The notes: a model not told the origin generated them from the letters alone. Positions 10,978 through 21,551 are shown, counted from the first letter of the stretch. The stretch is DNA of 51,869 nt from Linderina pennispora (GCF_002104995.1 NW_024468304.1:1-51869); one strand, 5' to 3'. A program made the numbers and translations.

Positions 10978-13732
10978 ATGGCGAGTTCTACGTATGGTTG
11001 CCCCGAGTGTGATGAAGTATTTACATCACCTGTACAGCGGCGGTTTCATCGCGAAGTTCACCGAAACGTGGTGTTCGCAAAGATCCTGGGCCAGGTGACG
11101 CTTGAGTTCCCCAAAGTCGACGGTAAACGAGCGTATTGCCGATGTGGAAAGTTGCATACAGCGACCAACCTCAGGTATCACCACGCAAAAGCATGCCCGG
11201 AATGCATCGCCGAAGCCAGAGCGATTCTTGCAAAGCAGAAGGGCAATGTAGAGTTGGAGGATCTGGTGATCGATGAGTCTCGTGATTTCGAGTTGCAAAC
11301 CCCGGTGACAATCCAATACGACGAAGAAGCGGTAAGTAGGATATATTATAAATATACCAGGTGGAAATATGATGACTGTAATTACTAATTACATTACACA
11401 GGGATAGGCTTTGTAAACTGGCCCAGCATTGGATAACGTCGGATTTGTTATCCATCGCCCCACTGGGCTGCTCATTTGCCGCATGTGTCGAGCAGCAACA
11501 GTCAATAGAAGGCTTCGAGACCACATCACGATGTGCGCACAGCTGGCTACATCTGAACACAAACAAGGATCCATTGTTGAGAGCATCCAGGCAGCATGCA
11601 GCTACCTAACGACAGTTGGGTGCCTGATAGGCGACAAGATCACCGCTCAGAAATGGCTTGGGTCACTAAGGGGCAAGGTAACTGCGCGGATTCCAATTCT
11701 GCCAGCGTTTCCAGCATGCAAGTGCTCTGTCTGCGGGTTTATTGGCAAGATCGAGTCTGCATACAACAGCCATTTCGCAAAGTTCCATAAGGGACCCGCA
11801 CATTCTCGAGTTTTTATCAAGGTCTTTGCGCAGCAGCCGTTCACAGCGTCACATTTTTGCACGATACTCGAGATCAGCGACACATCGGCAATGGCTGGAA
11901 CACAGACAATTGGTACAGATATTGCGATTGGTGAGCTTATTGAACCGCAAGGTGCCATTCTCCTGCCACTGTCACCAGCAGGGCTGGGAAGAAGACTTGG
12001 TGCTGATCTCCTGGGCTGGGGCAGTGTTGCTCGGAATTCGATGTTTATGGAACTGGCAGCGCGAATGTGCAATAGCGAGGATACTTGGCAGAGTCTACTC
12101 AGGGAGTTCCTCACGCGTGCAGTTGACAGGGTACGTATGGATTATGTAGCAGCCGCCAGAGATGACGCTGGGGTCTTGTTGGCTGGTCTCAAGGACCCGC
12201 ATATGTCTGATTCTAGTAGAAGTAAGCTGCTTCCGTTCGGCGTGCAGATGTACACCATTATACTCGTTTCATGCGGGAATTCAGCATACAAGTGGATGCT
12301 AGGTATGACAGAGGAGCAAGTGAACGCAGCATCTGCATTAAAGCAGTCCCTTGAGCATGGCACAGACTCAGCTATGGCCGATATTCAGCATTGGAATGAG
12401 ATGTGGTCGCTATTCAAGGATCTTAATGCTGCGTTGTGGATGTACACGCTACCAGAGCACAGTGAGTCGTGGGCAGACCACTTTGTGTACAGGGTCCTGG
12501 GTTTATTTTTGTGGGAGGAAGGCAATCTCCTAGAGCAGCCGCTCATTGCCGATAGTGTACAGGCGACAATACTCTGGACGCATATTGCACTTCATTTAAT
12601 GCACCAGTCTGTAGTTGGCGAGTTTGACTACCCAGATTCGCAGGGGCTCCTTAACCTGTTCCACTATTATCTACAGCCCGGACGACAGACGCCGTATGGG
12701 TTATATCTGGTGTTGCTTGTGTCCTGGTGTGGGCGGCTAGATGGAATGACACATGTAAGGGTATGTGGTGGGTGCAAGACAGCGGGTACTCTGAGATGTG
12801 CTACCTGTCGCAACACATTCGCCTTGCAGATATTTCCTGCATCTACCGTTGCATCCTTGATTGCCTCGAGTTGAAACAAAACTGGATCCTGAGCGGCATT
12901 GATTCAGACCAAGCATTCGGGTTTGACACCAACGATGCAGTGAGTTCGGACAGCAGTGGTAGCAGCACTCTGGCATCTATTCTTGGATGTAGCGATGCCG
13001 AAATTGAGAGGCAGTCGCAGCTTCTCTTTTCACACAAGATCGAGCAGCAGGCATTTACCCAGCGTGGAATCGACACGCCCTATGCGTGGGATTACACACA
13101 GATGATGGCATGGCAGTCTGAGGTTGGCGAGCTTGTAGACTACCTGATAGTTGCTTTGTGTATGGTAAGCGGCGCTGCTACAAGTGCGGCTGGTCTTGCC
13201 AGTATCCAGGTGCAGGACATATCCACTTGTCCGCCCGGCGAGTTATCCGGCGACAACACACTGGTGATTCTAATGGGGCTAGAGAAAAAGGTACCGATGG
13301 CTCTGCCGCACCGGATAGCCAATGTGCTGTTGCATTACCTGGTGTTTATTCGGCCGTGCGAGCAGGCGGTTGCCGCGGCATTGGTTAGCAGCGAGGAGTC
13401 GAAAAGTTGGGTCACGCAGAGGCACCAGCAATATTTGCTGATTATGCGAGACATGCGAGTTGGCGAAGGCGATATTTCCGGCATTTTTTGCGCGTGTGTG
13501 GAGTAACGAGAGCCGATTGAGACTCCCATTGGACGACTACTGGCGTGTAGCTTGGTCGTTTGCTGTAGCGCTGCTGCACAAAGAGCTGTCGCTGGAGCGG
13601 GTCGCCCAAATCTGTGGCTCGCTGAGCGGCAGATTCCAAAATCCGGCACCTGAGAGGGCTGGATTTTATGAAGAGCTCTGTGTGTCCAAGCTCTGGAACA
13701 CACTTCTGGAGTCATATTCGGATCAAGGATGA
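10978..13732 (+). pseudogene. broken zinc-finger gene resembling the N-terminal part of telomere-linked-helicase-type elements
   Basis: An ATG at 10978 opens a 118-codon first exon with a C2H2-like motif (CPECDEVF...H...H) and a second Cys/His cluster (CRCGKLH...H...C), ending at a good intron (GTAAGT at 11332, branch CTAAT, acceptor at 11401). The main body, 11429-12760, carries further Cys/His pairs (CRMCRAATV...H...C and CSVCGFIG...H...H). The next part (about 12829-13506) and the last (to 13732) lie in other frames. The tail (SGAATSAAGLASI, then PHRIANVLLHYLVFIRP, then WRVAWSFAVALL) follows the pattern of the region preceding the RecQ helicase in fungal telomere-linked helicases. Frames fail to join at about 11414, 12760-12829 and at a T6 run near 13484, and no helicase domain follows. 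The family assignment is by pattern only. Confidence 0.45.
11332..11401 (+). other. spliceosomal intron (70 nt)
   Basis: GTAAGT donor, a CTAAT branch point 17 nt from the end, and a CACAG acceptor. It shows the local intron style. The phase does not join cleanly to the following frame, part of the evidence that the gene is broken. Confidence 0.6.
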
Positions 13733-13887
13733 ATCTATGAACTTGACATGCAACATCTGGGTATTGTGATAAAGGGCCATAACAACACGATGTGTAAAAA
13801 TAGAAACTTTTTCAGAACGTTGCGTTTCCAAGATCCACCACACCCCTGTAGACGTTAGATCCCTTATTAACAAAAAACTACCACATA

Positions 13888-14577
13888 ATGGCTACATCAC
13901 AGTCGCAGCAGCAACAGCAGCAGCAAACTGGGCAGCAACAGCTCGATGCGGCGTTCCCGGCGCCACCCGATTACTACCAGCACTTCACCGACGCAAATCT
14001 CGCCAACCCGTCCGACAACGCCTATCTTGACCCGCCGCTGCCACTCACAAGCGGCGACTACTCGATGTTTGGTCGCACATATAAAGTGCATGAGCAGCTG
14101 CCGACGCTCAGCGAGCAATCAGCTACGCAGCTGTACCCGGAGGGCGCGATCGACCGGGTGGTGGAGCTGCGCAAACTGAACCATAGCGTTCTGTTTGAGT
14201 TCCTCGAAATGGTCGATATTTTGATCAAGGACCCGTCGCAGTTTGGCGAGCGGTCAGCTGGCGTGCACAACATTTTCGTCAACATGCACCATCTGATTAA
14301 CGAGTACCGCGGGCACCAGGCAATGGAGACACTGAAGGTCATGGTGGCAGGGCAGATTGAGAGGCGGCGGGAGGCGGCGGAGAGAGTCAGGGAGACGTGC
14401 GCCGAGTTGGAGGAGAAGATCCGGGGGCTGAAGGAAGAGGCGAGGAAGAAGGGCGTGGAGCTGGCGGCTGCTGGGGTGGAGGCGGAAGTGGATGGTGTGA
14501 AGGAGGAGCGGCCGGAGAGGGACGTGGAGATGAGCGGGCTGCGGAATCTGATTGACGCCATCAGCCAGATCCAGTGA
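13888..14577 (+). CDS. MED7: Mediator complex subunit MED7 (229 aa)
   Basis: Two family signatures are clear. The N-terminal FPAPPDYYQHFTD (residues 23-35) is the Pro-rich motif by which MED7 docks on MED31. The block LNHSVLFEFLEMVDIL (97-112) followed by FVNMHHLINEYRGHQAMETL (130-149) leads into the MED7/MED21 coiled-coil hinge. The protein acts in the Middle module of Mediator, relaying activator signals to RNA polymerase II in the nucleus. The N-terminus has a short poly-Gln tract, and the C-terminal 80 residues are charged coiled coil. Length is typical (yeast 222 aa). It is convergent with the Csm1-like gene, with only 58 bp between stop codons. Confidence 0.93.
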   Translation: MATSQSQQQQQQQTGQQQLDAAFPAPPDYYQHFTDANLANPSDNAYLDPPLPLTSGDYSMFGRTYKVHEQLPTLSEQSATQLYPEGAIDRVVELRKLNHSVLFEFLEMVDILIKDPSQFGERSAGVHNIFVNMHHLINEYRGHQAMETLKVMVAGQIERRREAAERVRETCAELEEKIRGLKEEARKKGVELAAAGVEAEVDGVKEERPERDVEMSGLRNLIDAISQIQ

Positions 14578-14635
14578 GAGCTTTTGGAAATGTAGGCTTC
14601 ATTTAAACGAAAAACAAAATACGAGAGATAGCTTG

Positions 14636-16159
14636 TTATAAGTTGCCGTTGGTCGCAGGCTCCTGCAGTGCAATCTGGTTGAGGTGGTCGCAGACGCGCC
14701 AGAAGAACAGGCTGGCGGAGTCCTGGGAAAACGACATGGTTTCGCGCAAAAAGTCTGGCAGCACATCCAGCTCGGCGGTCTCCTCGTACGGCGTGTACTG
14801 GAATTCGTCGGGCAGATCGTCGAAAACCGTCAATACGTAGCCAATGGTCAGGGTGGGACCGGCCTGCAAGCACTTGTAGGACATGCCCTGGTCCTCGGGC
14901 ACCACCTCCTCGATGGTCAGGCCGGAGATCATCTGCAGAATGCGCAGGCTGTCGCGCAGATTGAAGTCGACGCTGGTCTCGGCCAGGCGCTGGTGGTGTT
15001 CGAGCTGCTCGATCTGCGCATCCTTGGTGACCAGGTCCAGCGACAGGGTTTCGACCTGCTGCTGCAGCACCTTGACGTCCTTCTCCAGCGCCTTGCGTGT
15101 CTCCAATTCGGCAGAGTCTTGCTGCTTCTCGCTCTCCTTTATCTGGCGCCTGAGCTCCTCGTTGTCCTTGCGCAGGGTGCTGATTACGGCCTCAGCGCTG
15201 GCGGCCTGTTTCTGGGCAGACTTTTGCAGCTCGGCCAGGGTTTTCTCGGCCTGTGTGACACGCAATGCACTGAGATCTTCGAATTTCCGGCGCCACCGCA
15301 TGGTCTCGTCGGAGTCGGCGGAACGCATGCGCTCAAGGGTGGGCACGGCAGCGCGGGCCTTGGCGAACCGCGCTGGCGAAACAATATCGACTATTAGGTC
15401 ATTGGCGGGCGGCTCGGTGCGCGCGCGCTTGGCCTGGGAATGCTGGGCGGGCCGCGAATCGACGTCCGACAGCGACTCTGCGACCGTGCGCTTCCGCCTC
15501 GCCGGGCTGGGCGTCGGGCTGCGGGGCTTTTTGGCCCGGCCCACTTTCCGCACAGGCGTCGTCAATGGATCAGTTGGTGTATCGGCGTACTTTCGAGGCC
15601 GGCCAGGCCCACGACGCACAGGCGTCGCCAGCGGATCATCAAGCGGAGGTTCGCTGTGCTTACGAGGCCGACCAGGCCCACGGCTAGCTGAGGATTGGGG
15701 CGACGCAACACTGGCTGCTGGGCTGTGCACCGGCGTAATAGCAGGACCGTCTGGCGTCTGATTCTTCCTCGGTCGGCCTGGTCCGCGACGCACCGGCGTT
15801 TCTGGCTGAGCCGCCTCTGGGTTCTTTGCGCGACCCGATTTATGCTGTGCAGGCTCGTTGTCAGCGCTCTTCTTTGGCCGTCCTGACCCGCGCTTTACAG
15901 GCATTTCTGATGCGTCTAATGGCTCCTCTGTAGTCTTCTTGGGCCGTCCCCGGGGACGCGCTGGTGCCGGAGCGGCGGCCTTTGAGCGGATTTTGGTCCC
16001 GGAGGGTCGGCCACGGCCGCGCTTTGCGGGCTCAGCTGTGGTGCGTACGCCTAGGGGAGTGTCGGGCGGGGCTGCGCGTTTGGCATTGGGCGGCGGCGTC
16101 AGTTTGCCGGCCTTCGCGGCTACTGCCAGGTCGTCGTCAGGAATCTTCCGAGGCGGCAT
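14636..16159 (-). CDS. Csm1/Pcs1-like monopolin protein with AT-hook array (507 aa)
   Basis: The C-terminal region (about residues 400-495), preceded by a long coiled coil (about 290-395), matches the globular domain of yeast Csm1/fission yeast Pcs1: SLRILQMISGLTIEEV, then Y-K-C and a beta-rich tail. This domain dimerises, contacts kinetochore (Dsn1/Mis12) and nucleolar (Tof2) partners, and crosslinks kinetochore microtubule sites or rDNA. The N-terminal 250 residues are disordered and basic, with about six AT-hook-type cores (RGRP near 48 and 70; GRPKK near 93; GPGRPRK near 126, 161 and 184) and TP/SP sites suggesting CDK control. Yeast and fission yeast homologues are about 190-220 aa, so this is more than twice the usual length. 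The start is the first ATG of the frame, at 16157-16159. Confidence 0.75.
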   Translation of the reverse strand: MPPRKIPDDDLAVAAKAGKLTPPPNAKRAAPPDTPLGVRTTAEPAKRGRGRPSGTKIRSKAAAPAPARPRGRPKKTTEEPLDASEMPVKRGSGRPKKSADNEPAQHKSGRAKNPEAAQPETPVRRGPGRPRKNQTPDGPAITPVHSPAASVASPQSSASRGPGRPRKHSEPPLDDPLATPVRRGPGRPRKYADTPTDPLTTPVRKVGRAKKPRSPTPSPARRKRTVAESLSDVDSRPAQHSQAKRARTEPPANDLIVDIVSPARFAKARAAVPTLERMRSADSDETMRWRRKFEDLSALRVTQAEKTLAELQKSAQKQAASAEAVISTLRKDNEELRRQIKESEKQQDSAELETRKALEKDVKVLQQQVETLSLDLVTKDAQIEQLEHHQRLAETSVDFNLRDSLRILQMISGLTIEEVVPEDQGMSYKCLQAGPTLTIGYVLTVFDDLPDEFQYTPYEETAELDVLPDFLRETMSFSQDSASLFFWRVCDHLNQIALQEPATNGNL

Positions 16160-16369
16160 AGCCCGAGGGGTCTTCGTCTGTACAGAAAATAAAAGAAAAT
16201 GGAAGTGAGCACAAATTGGAAAAGAGGAATCCGTACGCGTAGAGTAAAAAAGCGCGTTGCGAGGAGAAAAACAAAAAAATCGACAAGCAAAAGCACGGGA
16301 ATTCAGGGGTTCTGATTGGCCAATGCATATTTACGGGCACCTCGCTTGGTTTTGAGAAAAGGGAATAAT

Positions 16370-18694
16370 TTAGAGGTCAGTCTCGTCGACCTCGGATGGA
16401 GCCGTGGTCTCGGCAACCACTTGCTCGCTCTTGGGCGTCGCAGAGTCCTCCATCTTGACATTCTCTATCTTGACGTCATCCTCAGACGCTGGATCGGCTT
16501 CATTCTTGGCTCCGTCGTCGTCCTTGATGTCTTCGGGCTTGACCTCATTTTCATCATCATGCTCGGGCTCTACTGGCAGCGGGTCCGAGTGATGGTGTAG
16601 CGGGCGCAGCGTCCTGCTCACGCTGCCAATGACCGACGCAAGTCGCGCGCGCAGCACGTCGCTCTCGGTCTGGACCTCCAGGGTCTCCGCATCAACAGTT
16701 GCCCTGAGCTCATTCAGCTCGACCTCGATCTTCCGGCCCTCGGCCATGCGCACGCTCGAAAACTGGTGCTTCATAAACGGCACCAGGCGGTCGGCCACGC
16801 TGCTCTTCACATCAACACGCAGCCCATCGTCGTGGGCGTGTGCACAGCTGGTCCGCGTCATCTTGACGGACGCTGGGCTGCACTCGATATTCAGCACCAC
16901 AGCAACCACCGAGTCGGCCACCATGTCGCTCATGGCGCTGCCCTCCCACTCGATTTCGACAAACGGCTTGGCCGTCGAGTGGGTGATGTTGACTGAGTCG
17001 TAGGCGCGCAGCACGGTGGTGACGTCCGACTCGGATTTGATTGTGGTCAGCGTGAGCACCCCAAACATGCGCTCCAGGTGGTGCTGCAGCAGCGCCAGCG
17101 AGGCCCGGCACGGCACAATCTGGTGCTGCTCGACTACGACCTGCTCGATAGCGCTGACGTCTGCCAGATCCGCCACGTCCACCAGTGTATACTTGTAATC
17201 GCGCTGCACCAGAATGCCCGCGGCTCGGTCGCCGTCACCTGGCACCTTGCGGGCCAAGGCGCCTATCACGCGCGCCATTTTCTCGCCGCGGAAATGCAGC
17301 TGGACGGTCTCGGTGTTGCGCGGGGTGTGCAGGTGGATGGCGTAGTCGCTGCCCGCGTACTTGTCGGTCAGCGCCGAGCGCAGCCGCAGCATTGCGTTCT
17401 GCTCGCCATGGACCAGGATCACGTGCGGCGCCCGGATCTCGTCCACAAACGAGCTGTTCTGCGTGTAGTCTACGTGCGCCGAAAACGACACGTAGCTGAC
17501 CGACATGCGGCGCGGGATCCGCTGCCCGGCCAGCGTCATGACCTCGTCGGGCTCGTTCATAATCGTGCGTGCCAGCGTACCCTCCACCGAGTACCCCGTG
17601 ATTAGCAGTCCGTTGCGGCGGTCCGGCGCCCACCGGTCGAACAGCTCGCGCGACAGCCCGCTCTGCAGCATACCGGGACTGGCCACCATCACGCATGCGC
17701 TGGCGTCGTCGAACCCGCCCAGGTTCTTGAGGTTCGAGATGTGCTTGAACTTGAACGGGTTGCTGCCGGTCTCGCGCGCCTGCGTCTGGATCCGCTGGTT
17801 CATCATCAGAAGATATGTTTCGTAGAATGTCATGCAGCGGCTGGCCAGTGGCGACGCAAAGTAGATTGGGATACCCTCAAGCTCGCGCGCATGCCTCTGC
17901 CAGTACTCCTCCAGAATCAGCAGCAGCTCCTGCGTGCGGCCCAGCGCAAACACTGGCATCAGGCACCGCCCGCCGCGCTTCACAATGTCGCGCACCGCGC
18001 TGGTGAACCGGGCCTCGCGCTCTACCCGCGGCTCATGGCTCTGTACGCCATATGTCGATTCGGTAATCAGCACGTCTACCGGCACATGCGGGTTCTCCGC
18101 CGCCATCAGATGCCGGTCCTCCTCGCGCGAGTAATCTCCTGTATACAGGACCTTGACGCCGGCTATCTCAATCACATACATGGCCGCTCCCAATACGTGC
18201 CCGGCATTATATGCCGTGAACTTTATGCCGTCCACGTCGATTTGCTGGTGGATGTCGATGGCCTCGATTTTCCCATACGCGTTGTCCATGTCCCGCTGGT
18301 CGTACAGCGCCCCTGAAGACGCGTTGTTGGTCACCCGCACGTAGTCCGCCACGAGCCATTTGAATATCGCCTTTGTTGGGTGCGTCATGAAGGTTCGGCC
18401 CTTGAACGCCGTCTTTTCGATGTAGTACGGGACCGCCGCCGCATGGTCTACGTGGAAGTGCGTCACCAGGAGCACGTCCACTGACGCCGGATCCACTTCG
18501 TCTATAAACGGCAGGCTGTTCTCGCCCTCGTACGCCGGGTGCAGCCCGCAGTCCAGCATCACCGTCTTGCCCTTGTACCGCAGCACTATGCACGACCGCC
18601 CCACCTCCTGGCCCGCGCCCAGCGGTGTTATCTGCAGAAGGTCGTCCTCGTCCTCAATCGCCACCACGATATCCGCCTTGCGCTTTTGTGCCAT
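16370..18694 (-). CDS. YSH1: Ysh1/CPSF73 mRNA 3'-end-processing endonuclease (774 aa)
   Basis: An N-terminal metallo-beta-lactamase/beta-CASP nuclease has HFHVDH (H79, H81, D83, H84) as the zinc-binding signature, TGDYSREEDRHL as motif 3, ITESTYG, and the beta-CASP elements ALGRTQELLLILEEYW, SPGMLQSGLSRELF and SFSAHVDY. This pattern identifies CPSF73/Ysh1 rather than the inactive CPSF100. The enzyme cuts pre-mRNA at the poly(A) site within the cleavage and polyadenylation factor in the nucleus. Residues from about 480 form the CPSF73 C-terminal domain, and an acidic D/E-rich tail of about 60 residues (from about 705) is an addition. The usual Leu in HFHLDH is Val. A second 3'-end factor, CstF50, is at 39669-40952. 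Confidence 0.95.
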   Translation of the reverse strand: MAQKRKADIVVAIEDEDDLLQITPLGAGQEVGRSCIVLRYKGKTVMLDCGLHPAYEGENSLPFIDEVDPASVDVLLVTHFHVDHAAAVPYYIEKTAFKGRTFMTHPTKAIFKWLVADYVRVTNNASSGALYDQRDMDNAYGKIEAIDIHQQIDVDGIKFTAYNAGHVLGAAMYVIEIAGVKVLYTGDYSREEDRHLMAAENPHVPVDVLITESTYGVQSHEPRVEREARFTSAVRDIVKRGGRCLMPVFALGRTQELLLILEEYWQRHARELEGIPIYFASPLASRCMTFYETYLLMMNQRIQTQARETGSNPFKFKHISNLKNLGGFDDASACVMVASPGMLQSGLSRELFDRWAPDRRNGLLITGYSVEGTLARTIMNEPDEVMTLAGQRIPRRMSVSYVSFSAHVDYTQNSSFVDEIRAPHVILVHGEQNAMLRLRSALTDKYAGSDYAIHLHTPRNTETVQLHFRGEKMARVIGALARKVPGDGDRAAGILVQRDYKYTLVDVADLADVSAIEQVVVEQHQIVPCRASLALLQHHLERMFGVLTLTTIKSESDVTTVLRAYDSVNITHSTAKPFVEIEWEGSAMSDMVADSVVAVVLNIECSPASVKMTRTSCAHAHDDGLRVDVKSSVADRLVPFMKHQFSSVRMAEGRKIEVELNELRATVDAETLEVQTESDVLRARLASVIGSVSRTLRPLHHHSDPLPVEPEHDDENEVKPEDIKDDDGAKNEADPASEDDVKIENVKMEDSATPKSEQVVAETTAPSEVDETDL

Positions 18695-19413
18695 TTCTCA
18701 ATTGCTCTGTTATGTGGAAGGTGCAAAAAGTGCTGAGAGAAAACAAGCGTGCCTGCCAATTCAAGGTGCTGCGAATTGGGCTCTGCTCGCTCGTTCCTTG
18801 ATTTAATCATCTGATGATAATCATTCCTTGGTCTCATGCGGAGCACGCCCTTGACCAAGCCAGCAGGCAACTGCAAATCATACGCCAATGCTCTTGGCGT
18901 GGAATTCTGCCAGAGTATTTATACACCAAGGCCGTGCGAGTCCTGGAAGCGCCCAGCGACGCCCCCCAAATGTTTTCCGAATCGAACATGGCCGCCACGC
19001 AATGTTCCTGGTACCGGACAACCCACACTGGCTCCACATCTCTCCGCATCTCTCACGGGAGCTTACTTTTGCTGCCCTTGGCACTATACACAAACAATGA
19101 TAGGTGGTTGATCCCGTGCCGCCAAGACACCACACATACAAACCAGCTCCAGAGCGCACCATGCAAGTGTCGTAACGATGACTGGCCTATTTTTATCGCA
19201 AAATCAACGCCGTCGCCGGGTTGGGGTGGCACACAAAGAAAGCCATTGTCGCATCGTCCTGAGCAAGAGTGCAACGTCCCTCCTGGCTTAAATACCACGC
19301 GCAACGGGGACGGTTGTCCTTCTGACTGTTCCCATTCATCGCTTTTTCGCTTTTCTCTTTCTAGGATATTACTTCAGCGAACTTCCAACAAAAAACAAAC
19401 ACACCCACCACTA
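18695..19413. promoter_or_regulatory. divergent promoter region between YSH1 and the first tetraspan gene
   Basis: A 720-bp head-to-head spacer. On plus, a TTAAATA element at 19288-19294 lies 120 bp before the ATG at 19414. The plus frame stays open for 200 codons above that ATG, but it lacks a membrane-protein-like composition and is read as 5' flank. Confidence 0.4.
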
Positions 19414-20052
19414 ATGCTGCGCGGATTCCTGTTAACACTCGTGTTCTTTCTCCTGGCCCTCCAGGTCATCTCTTCGCTATTCGAAACCGGCCTATACGCT
19501 GCCGAAAAGATCTATTTTGACCAAAACGACCTGACCTACACCAAGGGCTGGCTGTACTACTTCAAGTGGGTGGTGAAATGCCTGTCCTTGGGCGTGGCAC
19601 TGGTCCTTCTGGTCGGCAGCCTGTGCTCGTGCTGCTGCGGCGGACCGAAGAACTCTGGCTCCGGCGGCCGCAGGTTCCCGCGCGCCCTGGGCTTCTTCTC
19701 GCTGGTCCTGACTGCCCTGTGGGCGGTCGTGGTGGCATTCCAGGTGCGCAACAATGACAAGACCAATGTCACGTCGATTATCTCGACCTCGATCCAGGCA
19801 CAAAAGTTCGTCTACCCGCTGGGCGACGGCTTCTCGCTCAAGAACGACTGCAGCGCGTATCCCTTCACCTCGATTGACCACGGCACCACTGCCTGCAAGC
19901 TGTTGCTGGCAGAGTCGGCCGTGGCCATTGCATGCCTGGGCCTGTGGGCGCTGACCCTGATCTTCTCGTTCTTCCTGTGCTGCACGGTTAGCCGCACCCA
20001 GAAGAAGAACGTCCAGCAGGTTGCCTGGGCGCAGCCCCAGCAGAACTACTAA
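19414..20052 (+). CDS. four-TM MARVEL-like membrane protein, paralogue 1 (212 aa)
   Basis: Four hydrophobic segments occur at about residues 5-28, 50-72, 86-108 and 170-195, with a cytosolic C-tail, consistent with a MARVEL-type tetraspan topology. The loop between TM3 and TM4 holds the shared motif FVYPLGDGFSLKNDC followed by a second cysteine 15 residues on, then KLLLAES. The two cysteines are likely disulfide-bonded outside the cell. A Cys cluster (CSCCCGG) after TM2 is a candidate palmitoylation site. It is the first of three tandem paralogues with the same layout. MARVEL proteins organise membrane microdomains in fungi, but the specific role is unknown. The ATG at 19414 is chosen because TM1 follows directly. 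Confidence 0.8.
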   Translation: MLRGFLLTLVFFLLALQVISSLFETGLYAAEKIYFDQNDLTYTKGWLYYFKWVVKCLSLGVALVLLVGSLCSCCCGGPKNSGSGGRRFPRALGFFSLVLTALWAVVVAFQVRNNDKTNVTSIISTSIQAQKFVYPLGDGFSLKNDCSAYPFTSIDHGTTACKLLLAESAVAIACLGLWALTLIFSFFLCCTVSRTQKKNVQQVAWAQPQQNY

Positions 20053-20782
20053 CTGGCTTCTTTGTAAAGTCCCCATGTAAATTTTTTGTCCCCTCGTTTT
20101 ACTTGCTCTCATTTTGCTTTTGGCGTGCGTTTTAATTTAACCACTAAAATGTTGTCTGGATATTTGGCTTTTTTTGCTCCCGCTTTCCTGCTTTGTAGAG
20201 TTACCCGCTGCGCAGCGCGGTCCTATTTTTAGAAGAGCGTAGATTTCTGTGAAAATCTGCAAAAGGGCATGGCTGCTTGGCCAGAAAAAGTTGTCCGTCT
20301 CGCATATTCGCTGACAGACATCAGTGCATCGCTGCCATCGACTGTCTGGCACGACACACATCATCCTCTTCTGTCATCGAGCGCACTACGTCAACGATGC
20401 CTAAATCCGCCAGCCACTATACTGCAATGCCCTGCCAAGCCCGCAGCCGGCGTCCAGTCAGAGGGCACTGATCAAAAATAAGCTCCAAAACTGTTTCTAA
20501 TTCCAGAAAGCTGCACTGGACAAGAGCTGTCGACACATGCAAATCCAGGTCAAACAAACCGGCTAGTTTTTTCTTTGTTTATGAGAAGCGACAAGAAATC
20601 AATCGAATTTTGTCTAAAGGACGAAGCAGCAGATCACGCAGCACAACGGGGTTTTGTTGAAGATAGTGCCAGCTCTTTGTTTCCCTTCTTCTTGCACTTT
20701 ACCTTTACTTTATACATTGTTAGCGCCACTCTTGGCTTTCTACTCCTTCCTTGCTCACTTTAATTTTTTTGCCTCACATCCT
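20053..20782. other. spacer between tetraspan genes 1 and 2
   Basis: 3' flank of gene 1 and promoter of gene 2. An in-frame open stretch of 43 codons precedes the ATG at 20783 but is T-rich leader sequence. No separate gene is seen. Confidence 0.35.
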
Positions 20783-21412
20783 ATGCTTCGCACCATCCTC
20801 TACCCAATAATCATTGCTCTGCTCGGCGTGCAGACAGTGCTTTCAGCCGTGCAGGTTGGATTCTACGCGACCGACCGCATCCAGTACGGCCGCCACAGCC
20901 TCCGATACTACACTGACTGGCGCACATACTACCGTTGGGCCGTGCTCGGCACCTCGCTCGCCATCGCCTTCTTCCTGATGATCGCCAGCCGCCGCGCGCC
21001 CTTTGGCAACGACCCGTACCGCAAGGGCTGGCGCCGCGGCCGCACCTACCCGGCCGTGGTCTCCGCATTCGCCTTTCTCTGGACCGCCCTGTGGATTGTC
21101 ATTGCTGCCCTTCAAGCCTACGACCACCGGCAATCGGATTATAGGAGAAAGAGGGCTGATTCGACCAATGTGAGCGACTTTGTGTTTCCGCTGGGCCAGG
21201 GTTTCTCACTGCAGAACAAATGCGAGACGTTCCCGTACCCGAATATGGACCGCGGGAAGACAGTCTGCAGACTGCTGTATATTGAGTCGGTGCTAGATAT
21301 TATTGCTGTGTGCGTGTGGGGGTTGGTGTTTGTTGCCGCAGTGGCCCTGTTCTTTGCGCGGCGCCAGAAGCGTACACCGTCGATTGATGAGACTGTGGCT
21401 GCCGATTTTTGA
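20783..21412 (+). CDS. four-TM MARVEL-like membrane protein, paralogue 2 (209 aa)
   Basis: The layout matches the preceding gene: TM1 right after the start (MLRTILYPIIIALLGV), TM2 about 50-70, a basic loop (WRRGRTYP), TM3 about 90-112, and TM4 about 165-190. The extracellular loop carries FVFPLGQGFSLQNKC, then a cysteine 15 residues later, followed by RLLYIES. It lacks the Cys cluster after TM2 seen in paralogue 1. It starts 730 bp after paralogue 1 on the same strand and is a tandem duplicate. Function is unknown beyond MARVEL-like topology. Confidence 0.78.
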   Translation: MLRTILYPIIIALLGVQTVLSAVQVGFYATDRIQYGRHSLRYYTDWRTYYRWAVLGTSLAIAFFLMIASRRAPFGNDPYRKGWRRGRTYPAVVSAFAFLWTALWIVIAALQAYDHRQSDYRRKRADSTNVSDFVFPLGQGFSLQNKCETFPYPNMDRGKTVCRLLYIESVLDIIAVCVWGLVFVAAVALFFARRQKRTPSIDETVAADF

Positions 21413-21551
21413 GTCATGCCTTGACACACACATGATGCAGAATGTGATTCGATAATGTTATTTGTTTTTTCTTCGCGATATATAATGCCACTATTTCTAT
21501 GCCCTGCAAGGTGCGTGAAGAGTTAAGTGATATGAGGGGCCTAGCAATTGC

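Noticed and set aside
14684-15761. two overlapping plus-strand frames
   Set aside because: Antisense to the Csm1-like gene, whose coiled coil and AT-hooks explain the sequence.
18814-19413. 200-codon extension upstream of tetraspan gene 1
   Set aside because: Would place a low-complexity region before TM1, unlike its two paralogues, which start right at TM1.
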